Positions 17,560 to 27,442 are shown, numbered from the stretch's first letter. The stretch is DNA of 64,000 nucleotides from Herminiimonas sp. KBW02 (GCF_003852535.1 NZ_QAJP01000007.1:124001-188000), one strand, 5' to 3'. Numbers and translations are program-made. The notes: a model not told the origin generated them from the sequence alone.

Positions 17560-19635
17560 TCAGGCAGCCATCCCGCTGTGGCGCAGCAGGGCATCGATAG
17601 TCGGTTCACGTCCGCGGAAAGCCTTAAAGGAATCGATGGCCGGACGCGAGCCGCCCATCGCCAGGATTTCGCGCAGGAAGCGGGCACCGGTATCGCTGGA
17701 CAAGACATTGCCGCTGCTTTTGCTGGCTTCTTCAAATGCGCCATACGCATCGGCCGACAAGACTTCCGCCCATTTGTAGCTATAGTACCCGGCTGCGTAG
17801 CCGCCGGCGAATATATGCGAGAACGAATGCTGGAAGCGATTGAAGGCTGGCGGCGTCATGACAGAGACTTGTGCACGCACTTCATTGAGCACGTCCTGCA
17901 CGGTTTTGCTGCCGTCCGGATTGTAGTCGTAATGCAGGTGCATATCGAATAGCGAGAATTCCACCTGACGCAGGGTTTGCAGGCCGGACTGGAAGTTCTT
18001 GGCCGCGATCATTTTGTCGTACAGTGCGCGCGGCAGGCTGGCACCGGTGTCGGCGTGTGCCGTCATGTGCGACAACACGTCCCATTCCCAGCAGAAGTTT
18101 TCCATGAACTGCGATGGCAGTTCGACTGCATCCCATTCCACGCCGGAGATGCCGGACACGCCCAGCTCTTCAACACGCGTCAACATATGATGCAGGCCGT
18201 GGCCGAATTCGTGGAACAGCGTGATGACTTCATCGTGCGTGAACAGCGACGGCCTGGTCTGGCCATTGACGACGGCAGGCTCGGTGAAGTTGCAGGTGAG
18301 GTAGGCGATAGGCGTCTGTATGCCATCCTTGCCTTCAGCAATGCGACGGCGACCACGTGCATCATCCATCCATGCGCCGCCACGTTTGCCCTGGCGTGCA
18401 TACAGGTCGAGATAGAACTGGCCGACCAGCGCGCCGTCTTTTTCGATGCGGAAGAATTTCACGTCCGGATGCCAGACCGGTGCTGCGTCCGGTTTGATGG
18501 AAACCGAGAACAGGCTTTCGATGGTGCGGAACAAACCGGCCACGACTTGAGGCTCAGGGAAGTATTGCTTCACTTCCTGTTCCGAGAAAGCGTAGCGTTG
18601 TTCACGCAGTTTTTCCGAAGCGTAGGTGACGTCCCAGGCTTCCAGTTGATCGATGCCCAGTTCCTTCTTTGCGAAGCTGCGCAATTCAGCCAGGTCTTTC
18701 TCGGCGAATGGACGTGCGCGTTGAGCCAGGTCTTGCAGGAAGCTGATGACCTGGTCCGGCGTTTGCGCCATTTTGGATACCAGCGAGACTTCGGCGAAGT
18801 TTTTGTAGCCGAGCAGCTTGGCTTCTTCATCGCGCAGTTTCAGGATGTCGACGATGTTTTGCGTATTGTCCCAGGCTGGCTGGCCGCCGAGCTCGGACGC
18901 TTTGGTCGCATTGGCGCGATAAATCGTCGCACGCAGCTCGCGGTTGTCGGCGTACTGCAGCACCGGGAAGTAGGACGGGAAGTGCAGCGTGAATTTATAA
19001 CCCGGCTTCTCGTCCTTCTCGGCAGCGGCACGCGCCGCCTGCTTCGCATCATCCGGCAGGCCGGACAATTCCGCTTCGTTCTCTATATAGAGTGCGTATT
19101 CATTCGTGGCGTCGAGGATGTTTTCTGAAAACTTGGTCGTCAGCGCTGCGTGCTTTTCCTGGATTTCGGCAAAGCGTGGCTTGTCTTCTTCCGCCAGCTC
19201 GGCGCCGCCGAGGCGGAAATCACGTACCGCGTTTTCGATGATCTTCTTGCGTGCAGCCGAGAAGCCCGAGTAATCCGGACCCAGTTGCAGCGCCTTGTAT
19301 TTGGTGAACAGCGTCAGGTTTTGCGCCAGCGCGGTCCAGAATTCAGTGATCTTGGGCTGGTTCTCGTTGTAGGCGGCGCGCAGTTCAGGCGTATCGACGA
19401 CCGAATTCAGGTGACCGACTATGCCCCAGGCCCGGCTGAGTTTTTCCGTGACGTTTTCCAGTGGTTCGACGAAGTTTTCCCAGGTTACCTGGGCGCTCTG
19501 GCCTTCGAGTTCAATGACGACGGTGCGGCACTGGTCGAGCAGGCTATCGATGGCCGAGCCTATGTGCTCGGGTTTGATGGCTTCGAATTGTGGGAGATCG
19601 GAAAAATCCAGCAGCGGGTTCAGGGCAATATTCAT
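17560..19635 (-). CDS. prlC: Oligopeptidase A (M3 metallopeptidase)
   Basis: A 691-residue cytosolic zinc oligopeptidase that degrades short peptides, including cleaved signal peptides. The zinc motif HEFGHGLHH lies in the last third, with the downstream zinc-binding Glu region (GVEWDAVELPSQFMENFCWE). The N-terminus [25 protein letters not shown] is typical of OpdA/PrlC. Its ATG overlaps the folD stop by one base (TGATG), so the two are coupled. Length is as expected (about 680). The alternative names prlC and opdA refer to the same enzyme. Confidence 0.95.
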   Translation of the reverse strand: MNIALNPLLDFSDLPQFEAIKPEHIGSAIDSLLDQCRTVVIELEGQSAQVTWENFVEPLENVTEKLSRAWGIVGHLNSVVDTPELRAAYNENQPKITEFWTALAQNLTLFTKYKALQLGPDYSGFSAARKKIIENAVRDFRLGGAELAEEDKPRFAEIQEKHAALTTKFSENILDATNEYALYIENEAELSGLPDDAKQAARAAAEKDEKPGYKFTLHFPSYFPVLQYADNRELRATIYRANATKASELGGQPAWDNTQNIVDILKLRDEEAKLLGYKNFAEVSLVSKMAQTPDQVISFLQDLAQRARPFAEKDLAELRSFAKKELGIDQLEAWDVTYASEKLREQRYAFSEQEVKQYFPEPQVVAGLFRTIESLFSVSIKPDAAPVWHPDVKFFRIEKDGALVGQFYLDLYARQGKRGGAWMDDARGRRRIAEGKDGIQTPIAYLTCNFTEPAVVNGQTRPSLFTHDEVITLFHEFGHGLHHMLTRVEELGVSGISGVEWDAVELPSQFMENFCWEWDVLSHMTAHADTGASLPRALYDKMIAAKNFQSGLQTLRQVEFSLFDMHLHYDYNPDGSKTVQDVLNEVRAQVSVMTPPAFNRFQHSFSHIFAGGYAAGYYSYKWAEVLSADAYGAFEEASKSSGNVLSSDTGARFLREILAMGGSRPAIDSFKAFRGREPTIDALLRHSGMAA

Positions 19636-20486
19636 CAGTTGGTTTCTCTCTCTGCTGCTTCGATGGTGTTAACCAAAAGCATGGTGATAGTCATGGGGCC
19701 GACGCCGCCTGGCACCGGGGTAATGTAGCTGGCGACTTCCTTGGCGTTAGCGAAGTCGACGTCGCCGCACAGTTTGCCGTTATCGTCGCGGTTGATGCCA
19801 ACGTCGATCACGATGGCGCCCGGTTTGATCATCTCTGCCGTCAGTGTGTTGCGGCGGCCGGTAGCGGCAACGACCACATCAGCCTGACGTGTGTGATAAG
19901 CAAGATCCGCGGTGCCACTATGACAGATGGTGACGGTTGCGTTCGCTTGCAAGAGCAATAATGCCATGGGTTTGCCTACGGTATTGCTGCGACCGATGAC
20001 GACAGCATGCTTGCCAGCCAGTTTGGTGCCGGTGCTTTCGATCAGTTTCATGCAGCCATAAGGGGTACACGGGCGGAAGCCGGGCAGGCCGGTCAACAGC
20101 TCGCCAGCGCTCAATACCGAGTAACCATCGACGTCCTTGCGTGGGGAAATCGCTTCTATCACCTTGTTGGCATCGATATGCTTGGGCAAAGGCATTTGCA
20201 CCAGGATGCCGTGGATCTGCGGATCTGCATTCAGCGCTGCGATGCGCGCCAGCAGCGCCTCCTCGGTCATATCGGCGTCATATTTTTCAAGTAATGAATA
20301 CAGACCGTTGTCTTCGCAAGCCTTGACCTTGTTGCGCACATAGACCTGGGAGGCCGGATCGGCACCGACCAGGATCACGGCCAGGCCCGGTTGCTTGCCC
20401 TTGGCTGTCAGGGCAGCGGCGCGAACGGCGACGTCTTTGCGGAGTTGTTGAGAAAGCAAATTTCCATCAATGATTTGTGCGGTCAT
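19635..20486 (-). CDS. folD: Bifunctional methylene-THF dehydrogenase / methenyl-THF cyclohydrolase
   Basis: A 283-residue FolD. It interconverts 5,10-methylene-, 5,10-methenyl- and 10-formyl-tetrahydrofolate using NADP. Signature stretches: [14 protein letters not shown] (catalytic Lys, about residue 56), [26 protein letters not shown] and [15 protein letters not shown]. It is the first gene of the folD-prlC pair and is divergent from aceE across a 304-bp regulatory region. Length and motifs are normal. Confidence 0.97.
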   Translation of the reverse strand: MTAQIIDGNLLSQQLRKDVAVRAAALTAKGKQPGLAVILVGADPASQVYVRNKVKACEDNGLYSLLEKYDADMTEEALLARIAALNADPQIHGILVQMPLPKHIDANKVIEAISPRKDVDGYSVLSAGELLTGLPGFRPCTPYGCMKLIESTGTKLAGKHAVVIGRSNTVGKPMALLLLQANATVTICHSGTADLAYHTRQADVVVAATGRRNTLTAEMIKPGAIVIDVGINRDDNGKLCGDVDFANAKEVASYITPVPGGVGPMTITMLLVNTIEAAERETN

Positions 20487-20666
20487 GGGTTGAATATCGG
20501 TGATAGGGGGTGAATGAAGAGGTAAGTCCCAGATTATAAAGGCTTATCGGAACAACTCTGTAAGGTGCTTATGACGCAAGTTTACATGCTCTTAAAATGC
20601 CGTTAAAAGCCTGTAAAAATGCTGCTATGCCGCATAATTTCGCATTATGAGAAATGATATCGCCAT

Positions 20667-20695
20667 TTGAAAATAACAAAAACTGCTGTTAAACT
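20667..20695 (+). promoter_or_regulatory. Probable aceE promoter
   Basis: TTGAAA (20667-20672), 17-bp spacer, TAAACT (20690-20695), about 95 bp before the aceE start. It lies in the 304-bp folD-aceE gap, which is AT-rich. Besides this promoter and the palindrome at 20746 I see no gene there. Confidence 0.5.
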
Positions 20696-20745
20696 CAGCG
20701 CAAACTACACGACTATACGTGTTATCAGTTTTAAAAATGACGGAT

Positions 20746-20762
20746 CGTTCTTACAAAGAACG
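20746..20762. promoter_or_regulatory. 17-bp palindrome in the aceE leader
   Basis: CGTTCTT-ACA-AAGAACG: perfect 7-bp arms around a 3-bp centre, 28 bp before the aceE ATG and downstream of the predicted promoter. Its size fits a dimeric repressor site (GntR/PdhR-like control of pyruvate dehydrogenase is known in other bacteria, but this is not the E. coli PdhR sequence). Confidence 0.5.
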
Positions 20763-20790
20763 GTACTAAAGACAAATCAGGAGACAAATT

Positions 20791-23487
20791 ATGTCAGCCC
20801 AGCTCGACCAGATATTGGCGCAAGCCGCCAACGATCCCGATGTAATGGAAACGCAAGAGTGGCTTGATGCCCTCGAAGCGGTTATCGAAAACGAGGGCCC
20901 TGACCGCGCTCACTACCTGGTGGAGCGTCTGATCGATCTGTCCCGCCGTCGTGGCGCGCAAGTTCCGTTCTCCAGCACTACCGCATATGTCAACACCATC
21001 CCTGCTGACCTGGGCGACAACTCGCCGGGCAATCAGGAATACGAAGAGCGCCTGCGTTCATGGATGCGCTGGAATGCGATGGCGATGGTCGTCAAAGCCA
21101 ACCGCGTTGATGGCGACCTGGGTGGTCATATTTCCAGCTTCGCATCGCTCGCGAACATGCTGGGTACCGGTTTTAATCACTTCTGGCACGCACCGACCGA
21201 AGATCACGGTGGCGATCTGTTGTACATCCAGGGTCACTCGTCGCCTGGCGTTTATGCTCGCGCTTTCCTCGAAGGCCGCCTGAGCGAAGAACAATTGATC
21301 AACTTCCGTCGTGAAGTTGATGGCAAAGGCCTGTCTTCCTATCCGCATCCGAAGCTGATGCCGGACTTCTGGCAATTCCCTACCGTATCAATGGGCCTGG
21401 GCCCATTGATGGCGATTTATCAGGCGCGCTTCCTGAAGTATCTGCAAGCACGCGACATCGCAAAAACCGACAACCGTAAAGTCTGGGTATTCTGCGGCGA
21501 CGGCGAGATGGATGAAGTCGAATCGATGGGCGCTATCGGTGTAGCCGGTCGCGAACAACTCGACAACCTGGTCATGGTCGTCAACTGTAACCTGCAGCGT
21601 CTGGACGGCCCGGTACGCGGCAACGGCAAAATCATCCAGGAACTCGAAGGCGAATTCCGCGGTGCCGGCTGGAACGTCATCAAGATCATCTGGGGTTCCA
21701 ACTGGGACCCACTGCTGGCCAAAGACAAAGAAGGCATTCTGCAGCGCGTCATGATGGAAACGCTGGACGGCGAATACCAGAACTACAAAGCCAAGGATGG
21801 CGCTTACGTGCGCAAACACTTCTTCGGCAAGCATCCAAAATTGCTGGAAATGGTTTCGCGCATGTCGGACGACGACATCTGGCACCTGCTGCGCGGCGGT
21901 CATGATCCACACAAGGTCTACGCTGGCTTCAAGCAAGCGCAGGAACACAAAGGCCAACCTACCGTTCTGCTGGTCAAAACCGTCAAAGGTTATGGCATGG
22001 GCAAATCAGGTGAAGCGCGCAACACTGCGCATCAAACCAAAAAACTGGACGACGAAGCAGTCCGCGAAATGCGCGATCGTTTCAATCTGCCTATCGCTGA
22101 CGAACATCTGGCCGACATTCCATTCTTCAAACCGGCTGATGATGCGCCAGAGATGAAGTACCTGCACGAACGCCGTGCGGCACTGGGTGGCTACCTGCCA
22201 CAACGTCGTCAACAAGCGGACGAGAAGTTGCCGGTTCCTGAACTGGCTGCATTCAAGGCCGTGCTGGATGCGACTGCGGAAGGCCGTGAAATCTCGACCA
22301 CGCAAGCATACGTGCGCATCATTTCCATCCTGCTGCGCGATGCGAACCTGGGTCAACGCCTGGTACCTATCCTGGTGGATGAATCCCGTACCTTCGGTAT
22401 GGAAGGCTTGTTCCGTCAAATCGGTATTTACAACCGTGAAGGCCAGTTATACGAGCCAGTCGATAAAGACCAGGTCAGCTTCTACCGTGAAGACAAAGCC
22501 GGTCAGATCCTGCAGGAAGGTATTAACGAAGCAGGCGCGATGGCGTCGTGGATTGCTGCGGCGACCTCGTACTCGACCAACAACCGCATCATGGTGCCGT
22601 TCTACACCTTCTACTCGATGTTCGGTCTGCAACGTATCGGCGACCTGGCATGGGCAGCGGGCGACATGCGCGCACGCGGCTTCCTGCTCGGCGGTACCGC
22701 TGGTCGTACCACACTGAACGGTGAAGGCTTGCAACACGAAGACGGTCACAGCCACATCCTGGCGTCGACCATCCCGAACTGTATTCCTTACGATCCGACC
22801 TTCGCACACGAAGTCGCAGTCATCATGCATGACGGCCTGAAGCGCATGATCGAAAACCAGGAAGATGTGTTCTATTACATCACCCTGATGAACGAAAACT
22901 ATGCACAACCAGGCCTGAAACCAGGTCAGGAAGAGGGCATCCTCAAAGGTCTGTACCTGTTGCAGGAAGGCGCGAAAAAAGCGAAGAACCGCGTACAACT
23001 GATGGGCTCCGGCACCATCCTGCGCGAAGTTATCGCTGCTGCTGATTTGCTGAAAGACGACTGGGGTGTTACCGCCGATGTCTGGTCTGCTCCATCGTTC
23101 ACACTGCTGGCGCGCGATGGCCAGGACGTAGAGCGCTGGAACATGCTGCACCCGACCGACAAACCGCGTCAGGCGCACATCACTTCGTCGCTGCAAGACA
23201 CCGCTGGTCCTATCGTGGTTGCAACCGATTACATGCGCACCTTCGCAGAACAGGTTCGTGCGTTCGTACCGAAAGATCGTACCTACAAAGTGCTCGGTAC
23301 CGATGGCTTTGGCCGTTCCGACAGCCGCGCAAAACTGCGTGAGTTCTTCGAGGTCAACCGCTATTTCGTCACGGTTGCGGCGCTCAAGGCATTGGCAGAT
23401 GAAGGTGCGATTGCTACTTCCGTGGTTGCAGATGCGATCAAGAAGTACGGCATCAATCCAGAAAAAGTTAATCCGGTAACGCTGTAA
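20791..23487 (+). CDS. aceE: Pyruvate dehydrogenase E1 component (homodimeric type)
   Basis: An 898-residue thiamine-diphosphate enzyme that decarboxylates pyruvate and acetylates the lipoyl groups of E2. Motifs: the ThDP/Mg motif from GDGEMDE to NCNLQRLDGPVRGN (about residues 235-275), HGHSSPGVYARAFLEGRL early on, and ETLDGEYQ. Length agrees with the proteobacterial homodimeric E1 (about 890-900). The ATG follows CAGGAGACAAATT. It heads the operon aceE-aceF-bph-lpdA. Confidence 0.98.
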   Translation: MSAQLDQILAQAANDPDVMETQEWLDALEAVIENEGPDRAHYLVERLIDLSRRRGAQVPFSSTTAYVNTIPADLGDNSPGNQEYEERLRSWMRWNAMAMVVKANRVDGDLGGHISSFASLANMLGTGFNHFWHAPTEDHGGDLLYIQGHSSPGVYARAFLEGRLSEEQLINFRREVDGKGLSSYPHPKLMPDFWQFPTVSMGLGPLMAIYQARFLKYLQARDIAKTDNRKVWVFCGDGEMDEVESMGAIGVAGREQLDNLVMVVNCNLQRLDGPVRGNGKIIQELEGEFRGAGWNVIKIIWGSNWDPLLAKDKEGILQRVMMETLDGEYQNYKAKDGAYVRKHFFGKHPKLLEMVSRMSDDDIWHLLRGGHDPHKVYAGFKQAQEHKGQPTVLLVKTVKGYGMGKSGEARNTAHQTKKLDDEAVREMRDRFNLPIADEHLADIPFFKPADDAPEMKYLHERRAALGGYLPQRRQQADEKLPVPELAAFKAVLDATAEGREISTTQAYVRIISILLRDANLGQRLVPILVDESRTFGMEGLFRQIGIYNREGQLYEPVDKDQVSFYREDKAGQILQEGINEAGAMASWIAAATSYSTNNRIMVPFYTFYSMFGLQRIGDLAWAAGDMRARGFLLGGTAGRTTLNGEGLQHEDGHSHILASTIPNCIPYDPTFAHEVAVIMHDGLKRMIENQEDVFYYITLMNENYAQPGLKPGQEEGILKGLYLLQEGAKKAKNRVQLMGSGTILREVIAAADLLKDDWGVTADVWSAPSFTLLARDGQDVERWNMLHPTDKPRQAHITSSLQDTAGPIVVATDYMRTFAEQVRAFVPKDRTYKVLGTDGFGRSDSRAKLREFFEVNRYFVTVAALKALADEGAIATSVVADAIKKYGINPEKVNPVTL

Positions 23488-23509
23488 TCTACATACAAAA
23501 ATCCTTCCT

Positions 23510-23569
23510 CATCACTGAGGCGACGGGGATGCAAATGGATTCACCATTTGCTTCCCCGCTGTCGTGATG
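23510..23569 (+). promoter_or_regulatory. Long hairpin between aceE and aceF
   Basis: GGGGATGCAAATGG (23525-23538) pairs with its near-complement (23544-23557, one mismatch) around ATTCA, and the outer CATCAC pairs with GTGATG. The 111-bp aceE-aceF gap is largely this 60-base stem-loop. There is no T run, so it is more likely an RNA stability or processing element than a terminator. Confidence 0.6.
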
Positions 23570-23598
23570 GTGGACACGCAAACAAGCGGAGATAAAAG

Positions 23599-24972
23599 AT
23601 GAGCATGGTCGAAGTCAAAGTCCCGGATATCGGCGACTTCAAGGAAGTCGAAGTCATTGAACTGCTGGTCAAGGCGGGCGATACGATCAAGGTCGATCAG
23701 TCCCTGATCACGGTTGAGTCCGACAAAGCCAGTATGGAAATTCCATCCAGCCACGCTGGCGTAGTCAAAGAAGTCAAAGTCAAACTCGGTGACAAGATCG
23801 CGGAAGGCGCGCTGGTCTTGTTGCTGGAAGAATCCGGCGCTGCAGCTGCGCCGGCACCGGCAGCAGAACCGGCGAAAGCCGAAGCACCTGCAGCTGCTGC
23901 TCCGGTAGCGGCTCCTGTACCGGCTCCTGTACCGGCTCCGGCTCCGGTCGCCGCACCTGCGCCTGCGCCAGAACCTGTTGCAGCTCCGGCACCAGCGCCA
24001 GCAGCACCTGTTGCGGCCGCGCCTGCCACTGCTGCCAACAGCAAGGCACATGCATCACCATCGATACGCAAGTTCGCACGCGAACTCGGCGTGGATCTCG
24101 GCAAGGTTGCCGGTTCCGGTCCGAAAGGGCGTATCACGCAGGAAGACGTACAGAACTATGTGAAGGGCGTGATCGCTGCCGGTCCGGTTACGGCTGCCGC
24201 TGCTGCACCAGTAAAAGCTGGCGGCGGTGCAGGTCTGGATCTGCTGCCATGGCCATCGCTGGACTTCAGCAAGTTTGGTACCACGACCTTGCAACCATTG
24301 TCGCGCATCAAGAAAATCAGCGGCCCGAATCTGCATCGCAACTGGGTCATGATTCCGCACGTCACGCAATACGACGAAGCCGACGTCACCGAACTGGAAG
24401 AACTGCGCAAATCGAGCAATACCGCATTGGCTAAATCCGGCGTCAAACTGACGATGCTGGCATTTGTCATCAAGGCTTGCGTTGCCGCGCTGAAGAAATA
24501 CCCTGAGTTCAATTCCTCGCTCGACGCAGCGGGTGAAAACCTGATTCTCAAGCAGTACTACAACATCGGCTTCGCTGCCGATACGCCGCAAGGTCTGGTG
24601 GTTCCTGTCGTCAAGGGCGTGGATCAAAAATCAGTTACGCAAATCGCACAGGAAATGGGCGAGTTGTCGGCACAGGCGCGCGAAGGCAAGCTGAAACCTG
24701 CAGACATGCAAGGCGCGACCTTCACGATCTCGTCGTTGGGCGGCATCGGTGGTACTTACTTCACACCGCTGATTAATGCACCGGAAGTTGCGATCATCGG
24801 CTTGTCGAAAACTTCGATGAAACCAGTCTGGGACGGCAAGCAATTCGTACCGCGTCTGATCATGCCATTGTCGCTGTCCTACGATCACCGCGTGATCGAC
24901 GGCGCGCAGGGTGCACGCTTCGTGACTTACCTGAGCGAAGTACTGAACGATCTGCGCAAGTCCCTGCTGTAA
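23599..24972 (+). CDS. aceF: Pyruvate dehydrogenase E2, dihydrolipoyl acetyltransferase
   Basis: A 457-residue E2 core protein that transfers the acetyl group from lipoamide to CoA. One N-terminal lipoyl domain (residues 3-76, lipoyl Lys43 in ESDKASME), a long Ala/Pro linker (about 82-150) made of repeated AP and APAPVP units, a peripheral-subunit-binding domain (about 152-190, SPSIRKFARELGVDLGKVAGSG), and the catalytic domain with His430 and Asp434 in SYDHRVIDG. There is only one lipoyl domain, against three in E. coli, but lpdA downstream carries another that is almost identical. The start is preceded by AAGCGGAGA. Confidence 0.97.
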   Translation: MSMVEVKVPDIGDFKEVEVIELLVKAGDTIKVDQSLITVESDKASMEIPSSHAGVVKEVKVKLGDKIAEGALVLLLEESGAAAAPAPAAEPAKAEAPAAAAPVAAPVPAPVPAPAPVAAPAPAPEPVAAPAPAPAAPVAAAPATAANSKAHASPSIRKFARELGVDLGKVAGSGPKGRITQEDVQNYVKGVIAAGPVTAAAAAPVKAGGGAGLDLLPWPSLDFSKFGTTTLQPLSRIKKISGPNLHRNWVMIPHVTQYDEADVTELEELRKSSNTALAKSGVKLTMLAFVIKACVAALKKYPEFNSSLDAAGENLILKQYYNIGFAADTPQGLVVPVVKGVDQKSVTQIAQEMGELSAQAREGKLKPADMQGATFTISSLGGIGGTYFTPLINAPEVAIIGLSKTSMKPVWDGKQFVPRLIMPLSLSYDHRVIDGAQGARFVTYLSEVLNDLRKSLL

Positions 24973-24988
24973 TCGACTGAGTGCCAGC

Positions 24989-25558
24989 ATGACTACCTGC
25001 GTCGTCGTCAAAAAAAACCGGGAAATCGCGATTGCCTGCGATTCCCTGGTGACCTTTGGCGACACGCGTTTGTCGCATGCGTACGAAGAGAACAACAAGA
25101 TGTTTCAGATCGGCGCGTCCTACGTCACGCTGGCAGGTACCGCAGCGCACTTCCCGGTCATGCGTAAGCTGCTGACAGGCATGGGCGAAGACTGCAAGCT
25201 GAACAGCCGCGATGAAGTATTCGATACGTTCACCAAAGCGCACCAGATTCTGAAGGATCAATACTTCCTCAACACCAAGGAAGAGGAAGACGATCCCTAC
25301 GAGTCCTCGCAAATTGCGACGCTGGTAGCCAATCCTTACGGCATCTTCGGTATTTATTCGTATCGTGAAGTATTCAGTTTTGATCGCTTCTGGGGCATAG
25401 GCAGCGGTCGCAATTTCGCACTCGGTGCGATGTATGCAGCGTATGACGGCCCGGCCACTGCACGCGAAATTGCAGAAATCGGCGTGCATGCAGGTGCCGA
25501 GTTCGACAAGAGTACGGCAGGACCGTTTCAGATCCTCAGCTTTCCCATGCAGGGATAA
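24989..25558 (+). CDS. Proteasome-like Ntn hydrolase (betaproteobacterial proteasome homologue type)
   Basis: A 189-residue protein of the proteasome beta/HslV fold. After Met removal Thr2 would be the N-terminal nucleophile (TTCVVVKKNREIAIACDS, compare HslV TTIVSVRRNGQVVIGGDG). Asp18 falls at proteasome position 17, Lys37 in NKMFQIG fits the catalytic Lys, and Ser139 (GSGRNFALGAMYAA) and Asp173/Thr176 fit the remaining catalytic residues. No propeptide is present. It is shorter than Anbu and differs from HslV; from memory it best fits the BPH group of betaproteobacteria. No HslU or other unfoldase is adjacent. It lies 16 bases after aceF and 83 before lpdA, so it is co-transcribed with pyruvate dehydrogenase. 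The substrate is unknown. Confidence 0.75.
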   Translation: MTTCVVVKKNREIAIACDSLVTFGDTRLSHAYEENNKMFQIGASYVTLAGTAAHFPVMRKLLTGMGEDCKLNSRDEVFDTFTKAHQILKDQYFLNTKEEEDDPYESSQIATLVANPYGIFGIYSYREVFSFDRFWGIGSGRNFALGAMYAAYDGPATAREIAEIGVHAGAEFDKSTAGPFQILSFPMQG

Positions 25559-25641
25559 TGTTTCAGGGTTACTAAAAAATATCAATCCGGACGCGACGCA
25601 CCAGGCGCAGCGGGCAGGATAAAAAATACGGAGCTAAAGCG

Positions 25642-27423
25642 ATGAGCATGATTGAAGTGAAAGTCCCCGATATCGGCGATTTCAAGGAAGTTGAAATTAT
25701 TGAATTGCTGGTCAATGTGGGCGATACGATCAAGATCGATCAATCGCTGATCACGGTTGAGTCCGATAAAGCCAGCATGGAAATTCCATCCAGCCATGCA
25801 GGCGTCATCAAGGAATTGAAAGTCAAACTGGGCGACAAGGTTGCAGAAGGTTCCTTGCTGCTGGTACTCGAAGTAGCGGCGGATGTGGCTGCGCCTGTGG
25901 CCGCTCCGGCTGCTGCACCAGCGCCGGTTCAGGCCGCGGCACCTGCAGCAGCTCCGGCACCTACACCGGCACCAGCGGCTGCCAGCTTCGGCGGCAGTGC
26001 AGATATCGAATGCGACATGATGGTCCTCGGCGCAGGCCCTGGCGGTTACTCTGCTGCATTCCGTTCTGCCGATCTGGGTATGTCTACCGTGCTGGTTGAG
26101 CGTTACTCGACACTGGGCGGTGTCTGCCTCAACGTTGGTTGCATCCCGTCCAAAGCCTTGTTGCACGTCGCAGCAGTCATCGATGAAACAGCATCGATGG
26201 CGGCGCACGGTGTCACTTTCGGCAAACCGCAGATCGATATCGACAAACTGCGCGGCTACAAAGAACAAGTCATCGGCAAAATGACTACCGGTCTGGCCGG
26301 TATGGCGAAAGCACGCAAAGTCAATGTCGTGCAAGGCGTAGGCCAGTTCGTCGGTCCACACCATATCGAAGTGACTGCAGCTGACGGCAGCAAAAAAACC
26401 ATCCAGTTCAAGCAAGCGATCATCGCTGCCGGCTCTTCGGTCGTGAACCTGCCGTTCGTACCGCAGGATCCACGCATCGTAGACTCGACTGGCGCGCTCG
26501 AACTGCGCAGCGTACCTAAACGCATGCTGGTCATCGGCGGCGGCATCATCGGCCTGGAAATGGCAACTGTCTACTCCACATTGGGTGCACGCATAGACGT
26601 GGTCGAAATGATGGACGGCCTGATGCAAGGTGCGGACCGCGACATGGTCAAGGTCTGGCAAAAATTCAACGAGAAGCGCTTCGACAAAATCATGTTGAAG
26701 ACCAAAACCGTTGCCGTCGAAGCGTTGAAAGAAGGCATCAAAGTTTCGTTTGAAGCAGCCGAAGCAGGCGTGACCGCACCAGAACCGCAGCTCTACGACA
26801 TGGTGCTGGTCGCAGTAGGCCGCAGCCCGAACGGCAAGAAAATCGCCGCCGACAAGGCCGGCGTTGCAGTGACGGATCGCGGCTTCATCGAAGTCGATGC
26901 GCAAATGCGTACCAATGTGCCGCACATCTTTGCAATCGGCGATCTGGTTGGCCAACCTATGCTGGCACACAAAGCAGTGCACGAAGCACACGTTGCCGCT
27001 GAAGCGGCCGCTGGTGAAAAAGCCTACTTCGACGCCCGCGTCATTCCTTCGGTGGCCTACACCGATCCGGAAGTGGCATGGGTCGGCATCACCGAAGACG
27101 AAGCCAAGGCCAAAGGCATCAAGCTGGAAAAAGGTCACTTCCCTTGGGCAGCATCGGGTCGTGCGGTTGCTAACGGTCGTGACGAAGGCTTCACCAAGCT
27201 GTTGTTCGATGCTGAAACCCATCGCATCGTCGGTGGCGGCATCGTCGGTACCCACGCTGGCGACATGATCGGTGAAATCGCGCTGGCCATCGAAATGGGT
27301 GCAGATGCAGTTGATATCGGCAAAACCATCCACCCACATCCAACCCTGGGTGAGTCGATCGGTATGGCGGCGGAAGTGTATAAAGGTGTTTGTACCGACC
27401 TGCCACCGGCACGCAAGAAATAA
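25642..27423 (+). CDS. lpdA: Dihydrolipoyl dehydrogenase (E3) with N-terminal lipoyl domain
   Basis: A 593-residue flavoprotein that reoxidises dihydrolipoamide with NAD. Residues 3-76 are a lipoyl domain (Lys43) nearly identical to that of the aceF product, joined by an Ala/Pro linker (about 80-115) to a standard E3: FAD motif [11 protein letters not shown] (130-140), redox disulphide Cys162/Cys167 in [12 protein letters not shown] fold [10 protein letters not shown], and the C-terminal His566-Glu571 pair in HPHPTLGES. Lipoyl-bearing E3 enzymes are known in betaproteobacteria. The start is preceded by ACGGAGCTAAAGCG. It ends the operon at a terminator. Confidence 0.97.
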   Translation: MSMIEVKVPDIGDFKEVEIIELLVNVGDTIKIDQSLITVESDKASMEIPSSHAGVIKELKVKLGDKVAEGSLLLVLEVAADVAAPVAAPAAAPAPVQAAAPAAAPAPTPAPAAASFGGSADIECDMMVLGAGPGGYSAAFRSADLGMSTVLVERYSTLGGVCLNVGCIPSKALLHVAAVIDETASMAAHGVTFGKPQIDIDKLRGYKEQVIGKMTTGLAGMAKARKVNVVQGVGQFVGPHHIEVTAADGSKKTIQFKQAIIAAGSSVVNLPFVPQDPRIVDSTGALELRSVPKRMLVIGGGIIGLEMATVYSTLGARIDVVEMMDGLMQGADRDMVKVWQKFNEKRFDKIMLKTKTVAVEALKEGIKVSFEAAEAGVTAPEPQLYDMVLVAVGRSPNGKKIAADKAGVAVTDRGFIEVDAQMRTNVPHIFAIGDLVGQPMLAHKAVHEAHVAAEAAAGEKAYFDARVIPSVAYTDPEVAWVGITEDEAKAKGIKLEKGHFPWAASGRAVANGRDEGFTKLLFDAETHRIVGGGIVGTHAGDMIGEIALAIEMGADAVDIGKTIHPHPTLGESIGMAAEVYKGVCTDLPPARKK

Positions 27424-27442
27424 GCTGCTGTCAGGCATAAAC

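Noticed and set aside
17520-17750. 77-residue N-terminal extension of the DUF4124/glutaredoxin protein
   Set aside because: It overlaps prlC in another frame, while the shorter form has a good ribosome-binding site and a signal peptide at its start.
17977-19128. A 383-codon open frame on the plus strand opposite prlC
   Set aside because: Shadow of the prlC gene; low-complexity translation and no ribosome-binding site.
23880-24020. Tandem DNA repeats as a regulatory or recombination element
   Set aside because: The repeated CCGGCTCCTGTA-type units lie in frame and encode the Ala/Pro linker of E2, which explains them.
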